DNA of 36,952 nucleotides from Ideonella azotifigens (GTDB taxonomy: Bacteria; Pseudomonadota; Gammaproteobacteria; Burkholderiales; Burkholderiaceae_C), in assembly GCF_006519715.1 (NCBI RefSeq), contig NZ_VIDT01000005.1:1-36952 (forward strand), given 5' to 3'. Shown here piece after piece: positions 17,478 to 26,555 of the stretch. The translations under genes were made by a program, and so were the position numbers. Below the pieces are notes generated by a model. It was given only the letters and a program-made list of their open reading frames with translations, was not told the origin of the DNA and did not search any database. Position 1 is the stretch's first letter. The number at the start of each line of letters is the position of its first letter.

Positions 17478-19571
17478 ATGAGCGCAAGCTATGAAGTCCG
17501 CGGCAATGTGGCCGTCATCACGCTGAACAATCCTCCCGTCAACGGCTTGGGCGCGGCGACCCGCCTGGCGATCGCCGACGGGCTGGAGAAGGCGCAGGCC
17601 GATGCGGCCGTCAGCGCCATCGTGGTCACTGGCGCCGGCAAGGCGTTTTCGGGGGGCGCGGACATCAAGGAATTCGGCACCCCGCGCGCGCTGGCCGAGC
17701 CCAACCTGCTGTCGCTGATCAAGCTGGAAGAGGCCTGCAGCAAGCCCATCGTCGCGGCCATTCATTCGGTGTGCATGGGCGGCGGGCTGGAGCTGGCGCT
17801 GGGCGCGCATTACCGCGTCGCCGCGCCGGGCACCAACGTGGCCTTGCCGGAAGTGAAGCTGGGCCTGGTGCCGGGCGCTGGTGGCACGCAGCGCCTGCCG
17901 CGTGTGCTGGGGCTGGAAACCGCGCTGAACATCATCGTCAGCGGCGAGCCGGTGAAGAGCGAGTTGCTGGCGATGCAGCCAGGCCAGAAACTGTTCGACC
18001 GCATGATCGACGGCGACCTGCTGGAAGGCGCCATCGCGTTCGCCAAGGAAGTGGCCGAGGTGCGGCCGCTGCCGCTGGTGCGCGACCTGAAGGTCAAGCA
18101 TCCGGAAGCGCAGGCTTTCCTGCAGTTCTCGCGCAACACCGTGGGCGCGATGTCCAAGAATTTCCCGGCGCCGCTGCAGTGCGTGGAAGCCGTGGCGGCC
18201 TCGCTGGGCAAGGACTTCGAGGCCGGCATGAAGGTCGAGCGAGAGGCCTTCATCGCGCTGATGTTCACGCCCGAAAGCAAGGCCCTGCGCCATGCCTTCT
18301 TCGCCGAGCGCGCCGCAAGCAAGATCTCCGACGTGCCGGACGGCACGCCGGTGCGCCCCATCAACAAGCTGGCCGTGATCGGCGCCGGCACGATGGGCGG
18401 CGGCATCGCGATGAACTTCCTGAACGCTGGCATTCCCGTCGTGATGCTGGAGATGAAGCAGGACGCGTTGGACCGTGGCGTGGCCACGATGCGCAAGAAC
18501 TATGAAGGCCAGGTCAAGAAGGGCAAGCTGAAGCAGGAGAAGTACGACGAGCGCATGGCGCTGCTGTCGACCACGCTGAGCTACGACGCACTGGGCGACG
18601 CCGACATGGTGATCGAGGCCGTGTTTGAGGACATCGACGTGAAGAAGGCCGTGTTCCAGGAGCTGGACCGTGTGATGAAGCCCGGCGCCATCCTGGCCAG
18701 CAACACCTCCACGCTGGACGTCAACAAGATCGCAGCTTTCACCAAGCGCCCGCAGGACGTCATTGGGACCCACTTCTTCAGCCCGGCCAACGTGATGAAG
18801 CTGCTGGAGGTGGTGCGCGGCGCGGCCACCGCCAAGGACGTGCTGGCCACCGTGATGCAGCTGGGCAAGAAGATCAAGAAGACCTGCGTGGTCTCGGGCG
18901 TGTGCGATGGCTTCATCGGCAACCGCATGATCGAGCAGTACAGCCGCCAGGCCGGCTTCCTGCTGGAGGAAGGCGCCACGCCGGCGCAGGTGGACAAGGC
19001 GGCCGAGAAGTTCGGCTTCGCGATGGGCCCGTTCCGCATGGGCGACCTGGCCGGCAACGACGTGGGCTGGTACATCCGCAAGCGCCGCTACCTGGAGAAG
19101 CCGGACCTGCGCTACTCCAAGACGGCCGACCTGCTGTGCGAGATGGGCCGCTTCGGCCAGAAGACGGGGGCCGGCTGGTATGACTACGTGCCCGGAAAGC
19201 GTGACGCGATCCCGTCGCCGCTGGTCGAGCAGATGATTGCCGACTACCGCAAGGACCTGGGCATCACGCCGCGCAAGATCAGCGACGACGAGATCGTCCA
19301 TCGCCTGGTGTTTGCGCTGGTCAACGAAGCCGCGCGCTTGCTGGAAGAGGGCATCGCCCAGCGCGCGTCGGACGTGGACATGGTCTACCTGACCGGCTAC
19401 GGCTTCCCGCTGCACCGCGGTGGTCCGATGTGCTACGCCGACACGGTCGGCCTCTACAACGTGGTGCAGATGATGAAGCGCTTTGCGCAGAACCCGCATG
19501 ACGACGCGACCTTCTGGCAGCCCGCGCCGCTGCTCGCGAAGCTCGCAGCCGAAGGCAAATCCTTCAGCTGA
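17478..19571 (+). CDS. Bifunctional enoyl-CoA hydratase / 3-hydroxyacyl-CoA dehydrogenase
   Basis: This 697-aa fused beta-oxidation enzyme has a crotonase domain at about residues 1-190. The oxyanion-hole segment is [11 protein letters not shown], with catalytic Glu105 (GGGLELALG) and Glu125 ([19 protein letters not shown]). These positions match the hydratase pair of peroxisomal MFE-1 closely. The NAD-binding dehydrogenase domain begins near 297 ([12 protein letters not shown]), with His432 ([15 protein letters not shown]) and its partner Glu444. C-terminal dehydrogenase domains follow to the end. It hydrates 2-enoyl-CoA and oxidises the 3-hydroxyacyl-CoA to 3-ketoacyl-CoA. AAAGGGAT lies before the ATG. 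Length and domain order resemble MFE-1/FadJ rather than being a split pair. The thiolase gene follows after 37 bases. Confidence 0.95.
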   Translation: MSASYEVRGNVAVITLNNPPVNGLGAATRLAIADGLEKAQADAAVSAIVVTGAGKAFSGGADIKEFGTPRALAEPNLLSLIKLEEACSKPIVAAIHSVCMGGGLELALGAHYRVAAPGTNVALPEVKLGLVPGAGGTQRLPRVLGLETALNIIVSGEPVKSELLAMQPGQKLFDRMIDGDLLEGAIAFAKEVAEVRPLPLVRDLKVKHPEAQAFLQFSRNTVGAMSKNFPAPLQCVEAVAASLGKDFEAGMKVEREAFIALMFTPESKALRHAFFAERAASKISDVPDGTPVRPINKLAVIGAGTMGGGIAMNFLNAGIPVVMLEMKQDALDRGVATMRKNYEGQVKKGKLKQEKYDERMALLSTTLSYDALGDADMVIEAVFEDIDVKKAVFQELDRVMKPGAILASNTSTLDVNKIAAFTKRPQDVIGTHFFSPANVMKLLEVVRGAATAKDVLATVMQLGKKIKKTCVVSGVCDGFIGNRMIEQYSRQAGFLLEEGATPAQVDKAAEKFGFAMGPFRMGDLAGNDVGWYIRKRRYLEKPDLRYSKTADLLCEMGRFGQKTGAGWYDYVPGKRDAIPSPLVEQMIADYRKDLGITPRKISDDEIVHRLVFALVNEAARLLEEGIAQRASDVDMVYLTGYGFPLHRGGPMCYADTVGLYNVVQMMKRFAQNPHDDATFWQPAPLLAKLAAEGKSFS

Positions 19572-19608
19572 TCGCGCCCCACCACATACAGAACACACAG
19601 GAATTGCC

Positions 19609-20784
19609 ATGACCGATGCCGTCATTGTTTCCACCGCCCGCACCCCGCTCGCCAAGAGCTGGAAGGGCGCTTTCAACATGACCCATGGCGCGACGCTGGG
19701 CGGCCATGCCGTCAAGGCCGCTGTCGAGCGGGCCGGCATCGAAGCCGGTGCCATCGAAGACGTGCTGATGGGCTGCGCCAACCCCGAAGGTGCTACCGGC
19801 GCCAACATCGCGCGTCAGATCGCGCTGCGCGCCGGCCTGCCGATCACCGTCAGCGGTGTCACCGTGAACCGTTTCTGCTCCAGCGGCCTGCAGACCATCG
19901 CGATGGCTGCGCAGCGCATCATTGCCGGCGAGGGCGATGCCTACGTGGCCGGTGGCGTGGAAAGCATCTCCTGCGTGCAGCAGGAAATGAACCACCACAT
20001 GCTGCACGAAAGCTGGCTCATGAAAAACAAGCCGGAGATCTACTGGAGCATGCTGCAGACCGCCGAGAACGTGGCGCAGCGCTACAAGATCCCCAAGGAG
20101 CGCATGGACGAATACGGCGCGGCCAGCCAGCAGAAGGCTTGCGCCGCACAGGAAGCGGGCCTGTTCAACGCAGAGATCGCGCCCATCACCGTGACGGCCG
20201 GCGTGATCGACAAGACCCTGGGTCTGCGCAGCAAGGAAGTGACCTGCAGCGCCGACGAGGGCCTGCGTCCGGGTACCACGCTGGAAGCGGTGCGCGGCAT
20301 CCGCACGGCGCTGCCGGGCGGCGTGATCTCCGCCGGCAATGCCAGCCAGTTCAGCGACGGCGGCGGCGCCTGTGTGCTGGTCAGCGACAAGTACGCGCAG
20401 CAGAAGGGCCTGACGCCGCTTGGCCGCTTCCTCGGCTTTGCCGTGGCCGGTTGCGAGCCTGACGAAATGGGCATTGGCCCGGTCTTCGCGGTGCCCAAGG
20501 TCTTGAAGCGCCTGGGCCTGATGGTGGCCGACATCGACCTCTGGGAGCTGAACGAAGCCTTCGCGGTGCAGGTGCTGTACTGCGCCGACACGCTGGGCAT
20601 TCCAATGGACAAGCTGAACGTCAATGGTGGCGCGATTGCGGTCGGCCACCCGTATGGCGTTTCTGGCCAGCGCCTGACCGGCCACGCGCTGATCGAAGGC
20701 AAGCGCCGTGGCGCGAAGAAGGTCTGCGTGACCATGTGCATCGGCGGCGGCATGGGCGCCGCCGGCGTCTTCGAGGTCCTGTAA
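19609..20784 (+). CDS. Acetyl-CoA acyltransferase (3-ketoacyl-CoA thiolase)
   Basis: This 391-aa thiolase cleaves 3-ketoacyl-CoA to acetyl-CoA and a shortened acyl-CoA. The nucleophile is Cys90 in [10 protein letters not shown]. The active-site His347 lies in [16 protein letters not shown], and the second Cys377 in [10 protein letters not shown]. The [13 protein letters not shown] motif is typical of degradative thiolases. CAGGAATTGCC precedes the ATG at 19609; the longer frame from 19483 lies inside the upstream gene. It forms a FadBA-like pair with the fused hydratase/dehydrogenase. Confidence 0.96.
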   Translation: MTDAVIVSTARTPLAKSWKGAFNMTHGATLGGHAVKAAVERAGIEAGAIEDVLMGCANPEGATGANIARQIALRAGLPITVSGVTVNRFCSSGLQTIAMAAQRIIAGEGDAYVAGGVESISCVQQEMNHHMLHESWLMKNKPEIYWSMLQTAENVAQRYKIPKERMDEYGAASQQKACAAQEAGLFNAEIAPITVTAGVIDKTLGLRSKEVTCSADEGLRPGTTLEAVRGIRTALPGGVISAGNASQFSDGGGACVLVSDKYAQQKGLTPLGRFLGFAVAGCEPDEMGIGPVFAVPKVLKRLGLMVADIDLWELNEAFAVQVLYCADTLGIPMDKLNVNGGAIAVGHPYGVSGQRLTGHALIEGKRRGAKKVCVTMCIGGGMGAAGVFEVL

Positions 20785-20797
20785 GCCATGGCCGGTG

Positions 20798-20817
20798 GCA
20801 CCGCGCGCCCACGGTGC
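20798..20817 (+). other. Intercistronic hairpin between thiolase and acyl-CoA dehydrogenase
   Basis: GCACCG (20798-20803) pairs with CGGTGC (20812-20817) in the 91-base gap. There is no T-run, so it is more likely an mRNA-processing or stability element than a terminator. Confidence 0.3.
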
Positions 20818-20875
20818 GCGGGCCGCTGCTGCATGGGCGACCGCTGCTGCCGCCCGTCATCTCAAAGGAGGGACC

Positions 20876-22708
20876 ATGCGCGCCCTGGTGGACTTTTTGC
20901 TGCGTGACTGGCTGCACGCCGACACGCTGACCGAGCGGCCGCGTTTTGCCGACCACAGCCTGGAAACCTTCGCCCAGGTGCTGGACACCTGCGAGCGCAT
21001 CGCGCGTGAGAAGTACGCGCCGTTCAACCGGCTGGTGGACACCGAGGAGCCGCGCTTCGACGGCGAGAAGGTGATCCTGCCGCAGGCCACGCACGACGCC
21101 GTGAAGGCCTACGCGGCCTCCGGCATGCTCAGCGCCGCGCAGGACTATGAACACGGCGGCATGCAGCTGCCGTACACCGTCGAAGCGGCGGCGAATGCGT
21201 TTTTCGCCAAGGCATCGGTCAGCATCGGCACCGGCATGCTGACCACCGGCAATGCCAACCTGCTGATGAAGCATGGCACCGAGCTGCAGAAGACGGTGTT
21301 CGCACTCAACGAGTTCAGCGGCCGCTGGTCCGGCACCATGTGCCTGTCCGAGCCGCAGGCCGGCTCCAGCCTGTCGGACGTGGCAACCAAGGCCGTGCCC
21401 GATGGCGACGATTTCGAGGCCGAACCCTTCGGCGCGCGCTACCGGCTGACCGGCAACAAGATGTGGATCTCGGCCGGCGAGCACGAGCTGAACGAAAACA
21501 TCATCCACCTGGTGCTGGCCAAGATCCCTGGGCCGGACGGCAAGCTGGTGCCCGGCACGCGCGGCATCTCGCTGTTCATCGTGCCGAAGAAGCTGGTGGA
21601 CGCGCAAGGCCGGTTGACCGGTGAGCGCAACGACGTGGCACTGGCCGGCCTGAACCACAAGTGCGGCTGGCGCGGCACGACCAACACCTTGCTGAACTTC
21701 GGCGAAGGCAGGTTCCCGGTGCGCGGTGGCCCAGGCGCCATCGGCTACCTGGTGGGCCGAGCCGGCGAAGGGCTGCGCTGCATGTTCCACATGATGAACG
21801 AGGCGCGCATCGGCGTGGGCATGGCGGCCACGATGCTGGGCATGGCGGGCTACGAGGCCTCGCTGGCCTATGCGCGGCAGCGGCCGCAAGGCCGGCCCAT
21901 CACCGAAGGCGGGAAAGACGCTGCGGAGCCGCAGGTCCCCATCATCGAACACGCGGACGTGAAGCGCATGCTGCTGGCGCAAAAGGCGTATTGCGAAGGT
22001 GCGCTGGCGCTGGAGCTGTATTGCGCGCGGCTGGTGGACGAGTCGCACACCGGCACGCCGGAAGCGGCGGCTGAAGCCAGCCTGCTGCTGGAAGTGCTCA
22101 CGCCGATTGCCAAGAGCTGGCCCAGCGAGTGGTGCCTGGAGGCCAACAGCCTGGCGATCCAGGTCCACGGCGGCTACGGCTACACGCGGGACTTCCCTGT
22201 CGAGCAGTACTGGCGCGACAACCGCCTGAACATGATCCACGAAGGCACGCACGGCATCCAGGCGCTGGACCTGCTGGGCCGCAAGGTGGTGATGCAGGGC
22301 GGTGCGGGCCTGAAGCTGCTGGCCACGCGCGTGGGCGAGACCATCCAGCGTGCGGGCCAGGTCCAAGGTCTGGCCGAACCGGCCAACGGCCTGGCCGCGG
22401 CGCTGCAGCAGCTGGGCGCGGCCACCAAGTCCGCCTGGGCCACGGGCGTGCCGGAAGAGGCGCTGGCCAATGCCACGCCTTACCTGCAGGCTTTCGGCCA
22501 TGTGGTGCTCGCGTGGATCTGGCTGGAGCTGGGACTGGCCGCGAAGCAGGCTGCACCTGCGACCGATGAGCAAGCCGCGCGCAACGCCGGCCTGCTGGCC
22601 GCGATGCGCTACTTCCACGTCTACGAGCTGCCCAAGATCGGCGCCTGGCTGGCCGTCGTCAGCCAACGTGAAGCGGTCTGCCGCGAGATGCAAGACAGCT
22701 GGTTCTGA
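20876..22708 (+). CDS. Long-form (~600 aa) acyl-CoA dehydrogenase, DmdC-like
   Basis: This 610-aa flavoprotein is of the acyl-CoA dehydrogenase superfamily and introduces the 2,3-double bond into an acyl-CoA. FAD/substrate segments are CLSEPQAGSSLSD, YRLTGNKMWIS, NHKCGWRGTTN (strand leading to the helical domain), NEARIGVGM, and VHGGYGYTRDFPVEQYWRDN. The probable catalytic Glu456 lies in MIHEGTHGIQ. About 150 residues beyond this make the extra C-terminal helical domain of the DmdC/FadE-type ~600-aa group. AAAGGAGGGACC lies directly before the ATG at 20876, one of the strongest ribosome sites in the window. It supplies the first oxidative step for the fused enzyme and thiolase upstream. Confidence 0.94.
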   Translation: MRALVDFLLRDWLHADTLTERPRFADHSLETFAQVLDTCERIAREKYAPFNRLVDTEEPRFDGEKVILPQATHDAVKAYAASGMLSAAQDYEHGGMQLPYTVEAAANAFFAKASVSIGTGMLTTGNANLLMKHGTELQKTVFALNEFSGRWSGTMCLSEPQAGSSLSDVATKAVPDGDDFEAEPFGARYRLTGNKMWISAGEHELNENIIHLVLAKIPGPDGKLVPGTRGISLFIVPKKLVDAQGRLTGERNDVALAGLNHKCGWRGTTNTLLNFGEGRFPVRGGPGAIGYLVGRAGEGLRCMFHMMNEARIGVGMAATMLGMAGYEASLAYARQRPQGRPITEGGKDAAEPQVPIIEHADVKRMLLAQKAYCEGALALELYCARLVDESHTGTPEAAAEASLLLEVLTPIAKSWPSEWCLEANSLAIQVHGGYGYTRDFPVEQYWRDNRLNMIHEGTHGIQALDLLGRKVVMQGGAGLKLLATRVGETIQRAGQVQGLAEPANGLAAALQQLGAATKSAWATGVPEEALANATPYLQAFGHVVLAWIWLELGLAAKQAAPATDEQAARNAGLLAAMRYFHVYELPKIGAWLAVVSQREAVCREMQDSWF

Positions 22709-22738
22709 TCACACGCACACACACAAGGAGACACAGAC

Positions 22739-23530
22739 ATGAGCACCCCGATTGCCAAGTTGATGGACCTCAGCGGCCAGACGGCCGTGGTCACCGGCGG
22801 CTCGCGCGGCCTGGGCCTGCAGATCGCCGAGAGCCTGGGCGAAGCCGGCGCGAAGCTCGTGTTGAGCTCGCGCAAGGCCGGCGACCTGGAAGAGGCCGCG
22901 GCCATCCTGAAGGCCAAGGGCATTGACGCCAGCTGGATCGCGGCCGATGCCAGCCAGCCCGAAGACGCCAAGCGCGTCGTGGCCGAGGCCATGCAGCGCC
23001 TGGGCCGGATCGACATCCTCGTCAACAACGCCGGCGCCACCTGGGGCGCACCGGCCGAGGACCACCCGCTGGAGGCCTGGGACAAGGTGATGAACCTGAA
23101 CATCCGCAGCCTGTTTGTCTTCAGCCAGCTGGTGGCGCAGGCCAGCATGATCCCGCGCCGCCACGGCCGCATCATCAACGTGGCCAGCATCGCCGGCCTG
23201 GCCGGCAACACCCACGAGATGAAGACCATTGCCTATAACACCAGCAAGGGCGCGGTGGTGAACTTCACCCGCGCGCTGGCTGGCGAGTGGGGCGAATACG
23301 GCATCACCGTGAACGCCATTGCCCCGGGCTTCTTCCCCAGCCGCATGACCAAGGGCCTGCTGGCCGCGGTGGGGGAGGAGAACATGGCCGCCAAGGCGCC
23401 GCTGCGCCGCCTGGGCGACGACGACGACCTCAAGGGTGCCGCGCTGCTGTTCGCCTCCGCCGCTGGCAAGCACATCACCGGCCAGATCCTGGCGGTGGAC
23501 GGCGGTGTCAGCGCCATCCATGGGGGATGA
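22739..23530 (+). CDS. Short-chain dehydrogenase/reductase (FabG-like)
   Basis: This 263-aa classical SDR has the NAD(P) motif TGGSRGLG at 19-26, the NNAG strand motif at 96-99, and a catalytic Ser150 / Tyr166 / Lys170 triad (NVAS, YNTSK). The end GQILAVDGGVSAIHGG is a usual SDR dimer tail. It probably oxidises or reduces a 3-hydroxy/3-keto acyl intermediate, for example of branched or hydroxylated acids, but the substrate is not defined. AAGGAGACA precedes the ATG. The 30-base gap before it is a CA-rich run. It is co-directional with, and probably in the operon of, the upstream dehydrogenase. Confidence 0.92.
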   Translation: MSTPIAKLMDLSGQTAVVTGGSRGLGLQIAESLGEAGAKLVLSSRKAGDLEEAAAILKAKGIDASWIAADASQPEDAKRVVAEAMQRLGRIDILVNNAGATWGAPAEDHPLEAWDKVMNLNIRSLFVFSQLVAQASMIPRRHGRIINVASIAGLAGNTHEMKTIAYNTSKGAVVNFTRALAGEWGEYGITVNAIAPGFFPSRMTKGLLAAVGEENMAAKAPLRRLGDDDDLKGAALLFASAAGKHITGQILAVDGGVSAIHGG

Positions 23531-23583
23531 TCAGGGCCATGCCGCCGGGCTGATTTCCGGCAGCCCAGCCTCCTGAGGATTTC

Positions 23584-24042
23584 ATGTCGTCCACGCCCCA
23601 AGCCTTCCCGATCCCCATCCCTTTCGCCCACCACCTGGGCCTGCAGTTCTACGGCTGCACCGAAGACACCGCCGAAGTGCGCGTCTGGTTGCAGCCGCCG
23701 CACCTGAACGGCTGGGACGTGGCCCATGGCGGCCTGTTGATGACCATGCTGGACATTTCGATGGCGCTCGCCGCGCGCAGCGGCCAGATGGAAGGCCCGG
23801 GTGTGGCCACCATCGAGCTGAAGACCAGCTTCCTGCGCCCCGCCGAGGGTGAGTTGCGCGGCATCGGCCATGTGCTGCAGCGCACCGTCACGATGGCCTT
23901 CTGCGAGGGCCGCATCCTCAACAGCGCGGGCGACCTGTGCGCCCACGCCACGGCCACTTTCAAGTTCCTCCGCGCGATGCCGGTCAACCCGCATCGCGTG
24001 AACCCTGCGCAACGCGGCGTCCCGTCCTCCGGCGACGCCTGA
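23584..24042 (+). CDS. PaaI-like hotdog-fold acyl-CoA thioesterase
   Basis: This 152-aa protein has the PaaI/4HBT hotdog pattern: Asn42, His48-Gly-Gly and the helix Asp57 (DVAHGGLLMTMLDISMA), then TIELKTSFLRPA and CEGRILNSAGDLCAHATATFKF. It would hydrolyse acyl-CoA esters to free CoA when intermediates accumulate. TGAGGATTTC lies before the ATG. The last ~20 residues (PHRVNPAQRGVPSSGDA) are a disordered-looking tail. A small hairpin (GGGCTG 23547-23552 / CAGCCC 23561-23566) lies in the gap upstream. Confidence 0.92.
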   Translation: MSSTPQAFPIPIPFAHHLGLQFYGCTEDTAEVRVWLQPPHLNGWDVAHGGLLMTMLDISMALAARSGQMEGPGVATIELKTSFLRPAEGELRGIGHVLQRTVTMAFCEGRILNSAGDLCAHATATFKFLRAMPVNPHRVNPAQRGVPSSGDA

Positions 24043-24072
24043 GCGCATCACACCTCTACAAGGACCTTCACC

Positions 24073-25092
24073 ATGTCGCTCACCAACCGCCAGATCCTGC
24101 TCGACAACCGCCCCACGGGCGAGCCCAGCGTGGCCAACTTCAAGCTGGTCGAGACGCCGGTCTCGGCGCTGGCCGATGGCGAGGTGCTGGTGCGCAACCA
24201 TTACCTCAGCCTGGACCCCTACATGCGCGGCCGCATGAACGACAGCAAGAGCTACGCGCAGCCGCAGCCGCTGGGCGAGGTGATGATCGGCGGCACCGTG
24301 GGCGAGGTCGTCGAATCGCGCAACAGCCATTTCAAGGCGGGTGACAAGGTGGTCGGCATGGGCGGCTGGCAGGAGTACCAGCGCGTGGACGCCAACCAGC
24401 GTGGCGTGCTGCAGAAGGTCGACACGACGCACATCCCGCTGTCGGCCTACCTCGGCGCGGTCGGCATGCCGGGCGTGACCGGCTGGTATGGCCTGGTCAA
24501 GATCATCACCCCCAAGGCCGGCGAGACGGTGGTGGTGAGCGCGGCCAGCGGCGCGGTGGGTGGCGCCGTGGGCCAGCTGGCCAAGGCACGTGGTTGCCGC
24601 GTGGTGGGCATTGCCGGCGGGCCGGACAAGTGCGGCCAGGTGGTCAGCGAACTGGGCTTCGATGCCTGCATCGACTACAAGGCCCACCCGGACCTGAAGT
24701 CGCTGTCCCGCGCGCTGAAGGAAGCCTGCCCGGATGGCATCGACGGCTACTTCGAGAACGTCGGCGGCATGATCCTGGACGCGGTGATGCTGCGCTGCAA
24801 TGCCTTCAGCCGCATCGCCTTCTGCGGGATGATCTCCGGCTACAACGGCGATCCGATCCCGATGACCAATCCGTCGCTGATCCTGGTCAACCGCATGAAG
24901 CTGGAAGGCTTCATCGTCAGCGAGCACATGGGCGTGTGGCCCGAGGCGCTCAAGGAGCTGGGCGCCTTGGTGGCCACCGGCCAGCTGAAGTACCGCGAGA
25001 CCGTGGCCGAAGGCATTGCCAGCGCGCCGGAGGCATTCCTCGGCCTGCTCAAGGGCAAGAACTTCGGCAAGCAGCTGGTGAAGCTCGTCTGA
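24073..25092 (+). CDS. NADP-dependent MDR oxidoreductase (CurA / leukotriene B4 12-hydroxydehydrogenase type)
   Basis: This 339-aa zinc-free medium-chain reductase is of the CurA/prostaglandin-reductase group. It starts SLTNRQILLDNRPTGEPS, a hallmark of this group, with LSLDPYMRGRMND, GMPGVTGWYGL, and the Rossmann motif AASGAVGGAVGQLAKARG. GYFENVGG and AFCGMISGYN follow. It reduces activated double bonds of enones or enoyl derivatives with NADPH, so in this cluster it may deal with unsaturated intermediates. AAGGACCTTCACC precedes the ATG. Its stop overlaps the next start by one base. Confidence 0.93.
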   Translation: MSLTNRQILLDNRPTGEPSVANFKLVETPVSALADGEVLVRNHYLSLDPYMRGRMNDSKSYAQPQPLGEVMIGGTVGEVVESRNSHFKAGDKVVGMGGWQEYQRVDANQRGVLQKVDTTHIPLSAYLGAVGMPGVTGWYGLVKIITPKAGETVVVSAASGAVGGAVGQLAKARGCRVVGIAGGPDKCGQVVSELGFDACIDYKAHPDLKSLSRALKEACPDGIDGYFENVGGMILDAVMLRCNAFSRIAFCGMISGYNGDPIPMTNPSLILVNRMKLEGFIVSEHMGVWPEALKELGALVATGQLKYRETVAEGIASAPEAFLGLLKGKNFGKQLVKLV

Positions 25093-25577
25093 TGGCGGCG
25101 CTGGCGATCACCTGGCAATGGTCGCGCTTTGGCGACCTGTCGGCCCGCGACGTGTACGACGCGCTGCGGCTGCGCGCCGAGGTCTTCGTGCTGGAGCAGG
25201 CCTGCGCCTACCTGGACGTGGACGGCGTGGACCTGGACAGCTGGCACCTGCTGGGCCGGCTGGCGCAGCCCATTGGCGAGCTGCCTGCAGGCCAACTCGT
25301 GGCCTACCTGCGCATGGTGGACCCGGGCGTGAAATACGCCGAGCCTTCGATGGGCCGCGTGGTCAACGACCCGCGGTTGCGCGGGCAGGGCGTGGGCCGG
25401 CTGCTGGTGGGCGAGGCACTGCGCCGGGCCGACCAGGTGTGGCCCGGGCAGGGCAACCGCATCAGCGCGCAGGCCCACCTGGCGAAGCTGTACGGCGAGT
25501 TTGGCTACACGTTGGTGGGCGAGCCTTACCTGGAAGACAACATTCCCCACCACGAAATGTGGAGGTCGCCGCGATGA
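25092..25577 (+). CDS. ElaA-like GNAT family N-acetyltransferase
   Basis: This 161-aa GNAT protein matches E. coli ElaA in pattern: the start ITWQWSRFGDLSARDVYDALRLRAEVFVLEQ, quoted here as its parts DVYDALRLRAEVFVLEQ and CAYLDVDGVD, then SMGRVVNDPRLRGQGVGR (the acetyl-CoA pyrophosphate loop R-G-x-G-x-G/R) and LYGEFGYTLVGEPYLEDNIPHHEM. The acceptor substrate is unknown. The ATG at 25092 uses the A of the preceding stop, and the stop overlaps the next gene as ATGA, so all three are translationally coupled. Confidence 0.92.
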   Translation: MAALAITWQWSRFGDLSARDVYDALRLRAEVFVLEQACAYLDVDGVDLDSWHLLGRLAQPIGELPAGQLVAYLRMVDPGVKYAEPSMGRVVNDPRLRGQGVGRLLVGEALRRADQVWPGQGNRISAQAHLAKLYGEFGYTLVGEPYLEDNIPHHEMWRSPR

Positions 25578-26527
25578 GCCAAGCCACCACGCCGGAGTGT
25601 CTCAGCCTGGTGCTGCACCACTACGAGGGCTCGCCGTTCTCGGAAAAGATCCGCCTGATCCTGGGCTACAAGGGCCTGGACTGGTACAGCGTGCACATCC
25701 CCGAGATCATGCCCAAGCCCGACGTGGTGGCGCTCACCGGCGGCTACCGCAAGACGCCGGTGCTGCAGGTCGGCGCCGACGTCTACTGCGACACGCGGCG
25801 CATCGTGGACCTGCTCGAGCAGCGCCGCCCCGCGCCCAGCCTGTTCCCGGCGGGTGAAGCGGGCACGGCCAGCATGCTCTCGCAATGGGCCGACACCACG
25901 CTGTTCTGGGCGGCGATTCCGTACACGCTGCAGCCAGCCGGCATCGCCTACGCGCTGAAGGGCCTGTCGCCCGAGGCGATGAAGGCCTTTGCGGTGGACC
26001 GGGCCAGCTTCACCGCCGGCATGCTGCGCCCGTCGCTGGGCGACCTGGCGGCGCAGTTGAAGAGCTACCTGAATTGGCTGGAAGCGCACCTGGCTGGCAG
26101 TGGCGACTTCATGGCCGGCGGCCAGCCCAGCGTGGCGGACTTCTCGGTGGCTCAGTCCATCTGGTTCATCCTTCGCGTGCCGCCGGTTGCGGGCGTGCTG
26201 GACGGCCACCCGAAGCTGCTGGCCTGGTACGAACGTGTGGCGGCCTTCGGCCATGGCCGCATGCAGCCGCTGGGCTCAGGCGCGGCGGTGGCACTGGCGC
26301 TGTCCAGCGGCGGCCGCTATGCCGAGACGGCGGTGGCGCCCGGCCAGGGGCTGGAAGCTGGCACGCAGGTCACCGTCACGCCGACCGACTACGGCCGTGA
26401 TCCGGTGCCGGGCATGCTGGTTGGCCTGGATGACAGCGAGGTCGTGCTGGCCCGCGAGGACGCGCGTGCGGGCCGTGTGCACGTGCACTTCCCGCGCATC
26501 GGCTTTGCCCTCAAACCCGTGGCTTGA
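25574..26527 (+). CDS. Glutathione S-transferase-like protein with extra C-terminal domain
   Basis: This 317-aa protein has a thioredoxin-like GST N-domain at about 10-90 (HHYEGSPFSEKIRLILGYKG, then YRKTPVLQVG with the cis-Pro, and DTRRIVDLLE). The helical GST C-domain is at about 95-230 (PSVADFSVAQSIWFI with the capping Asp). After that, ~80 residues form a separate beta-rich module (GTQVTVTPTDYGRDPVPG, DDSEVVLAREDARAG, VHVHFPRIGF). Normal GSTs end near 220 residues. Glutathione binding by SPFS at the active site is plausible; the substrate is unknown. It overlaps the GNAT gene by 4 bases. Confidence 0.9.
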   Translation: MSQATTPECLSLVLHHYEGSPFSEKIRLILGYKGLDWYSVHIPEIMPKPDVVALTGGYRKTPVLQVGADVYCDTRRIVDLLEQRRPAPSLFPAGEAGTASMLSQWADTTLFWAAIPYTLQPAGIAYALKGLSPEAMKAFAVDRASFTAGMLRPSLGDLAAQLKSYLNWLEAHLAGSGDFMAGGQPSVADFSVAQSIWFILRVPPVAGVLDGHPKLLAWYERVAAFGHGRMQPLGSGAAVALALSSGGRYAETAVAPGQGLEAGTQVTVTPTDYGRDPVPGMLVGLDDSEVVLAREDARAGRVHVHFPRIGFALKPVA

Positions 26528-26555
26528 AGCACAAAAACACCGACAGGAGACAAGC

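Noticed and set aside
17052-19808. 918-codon open frame on the minus strand
   Set aside because: It lies antisense to livF, the fused hydratase/dehydrogenase and the thiolase start. Its His/Gln/Arg/Ala-rich product without motifs is typical of a high-GC shadow frame.
22709-22738. CA-rich run as a microsatellite
   Set aside because: It is only ~15 bases, interrupted, and includes the ribosome site of the SDR gene; too short for a slippage switch.
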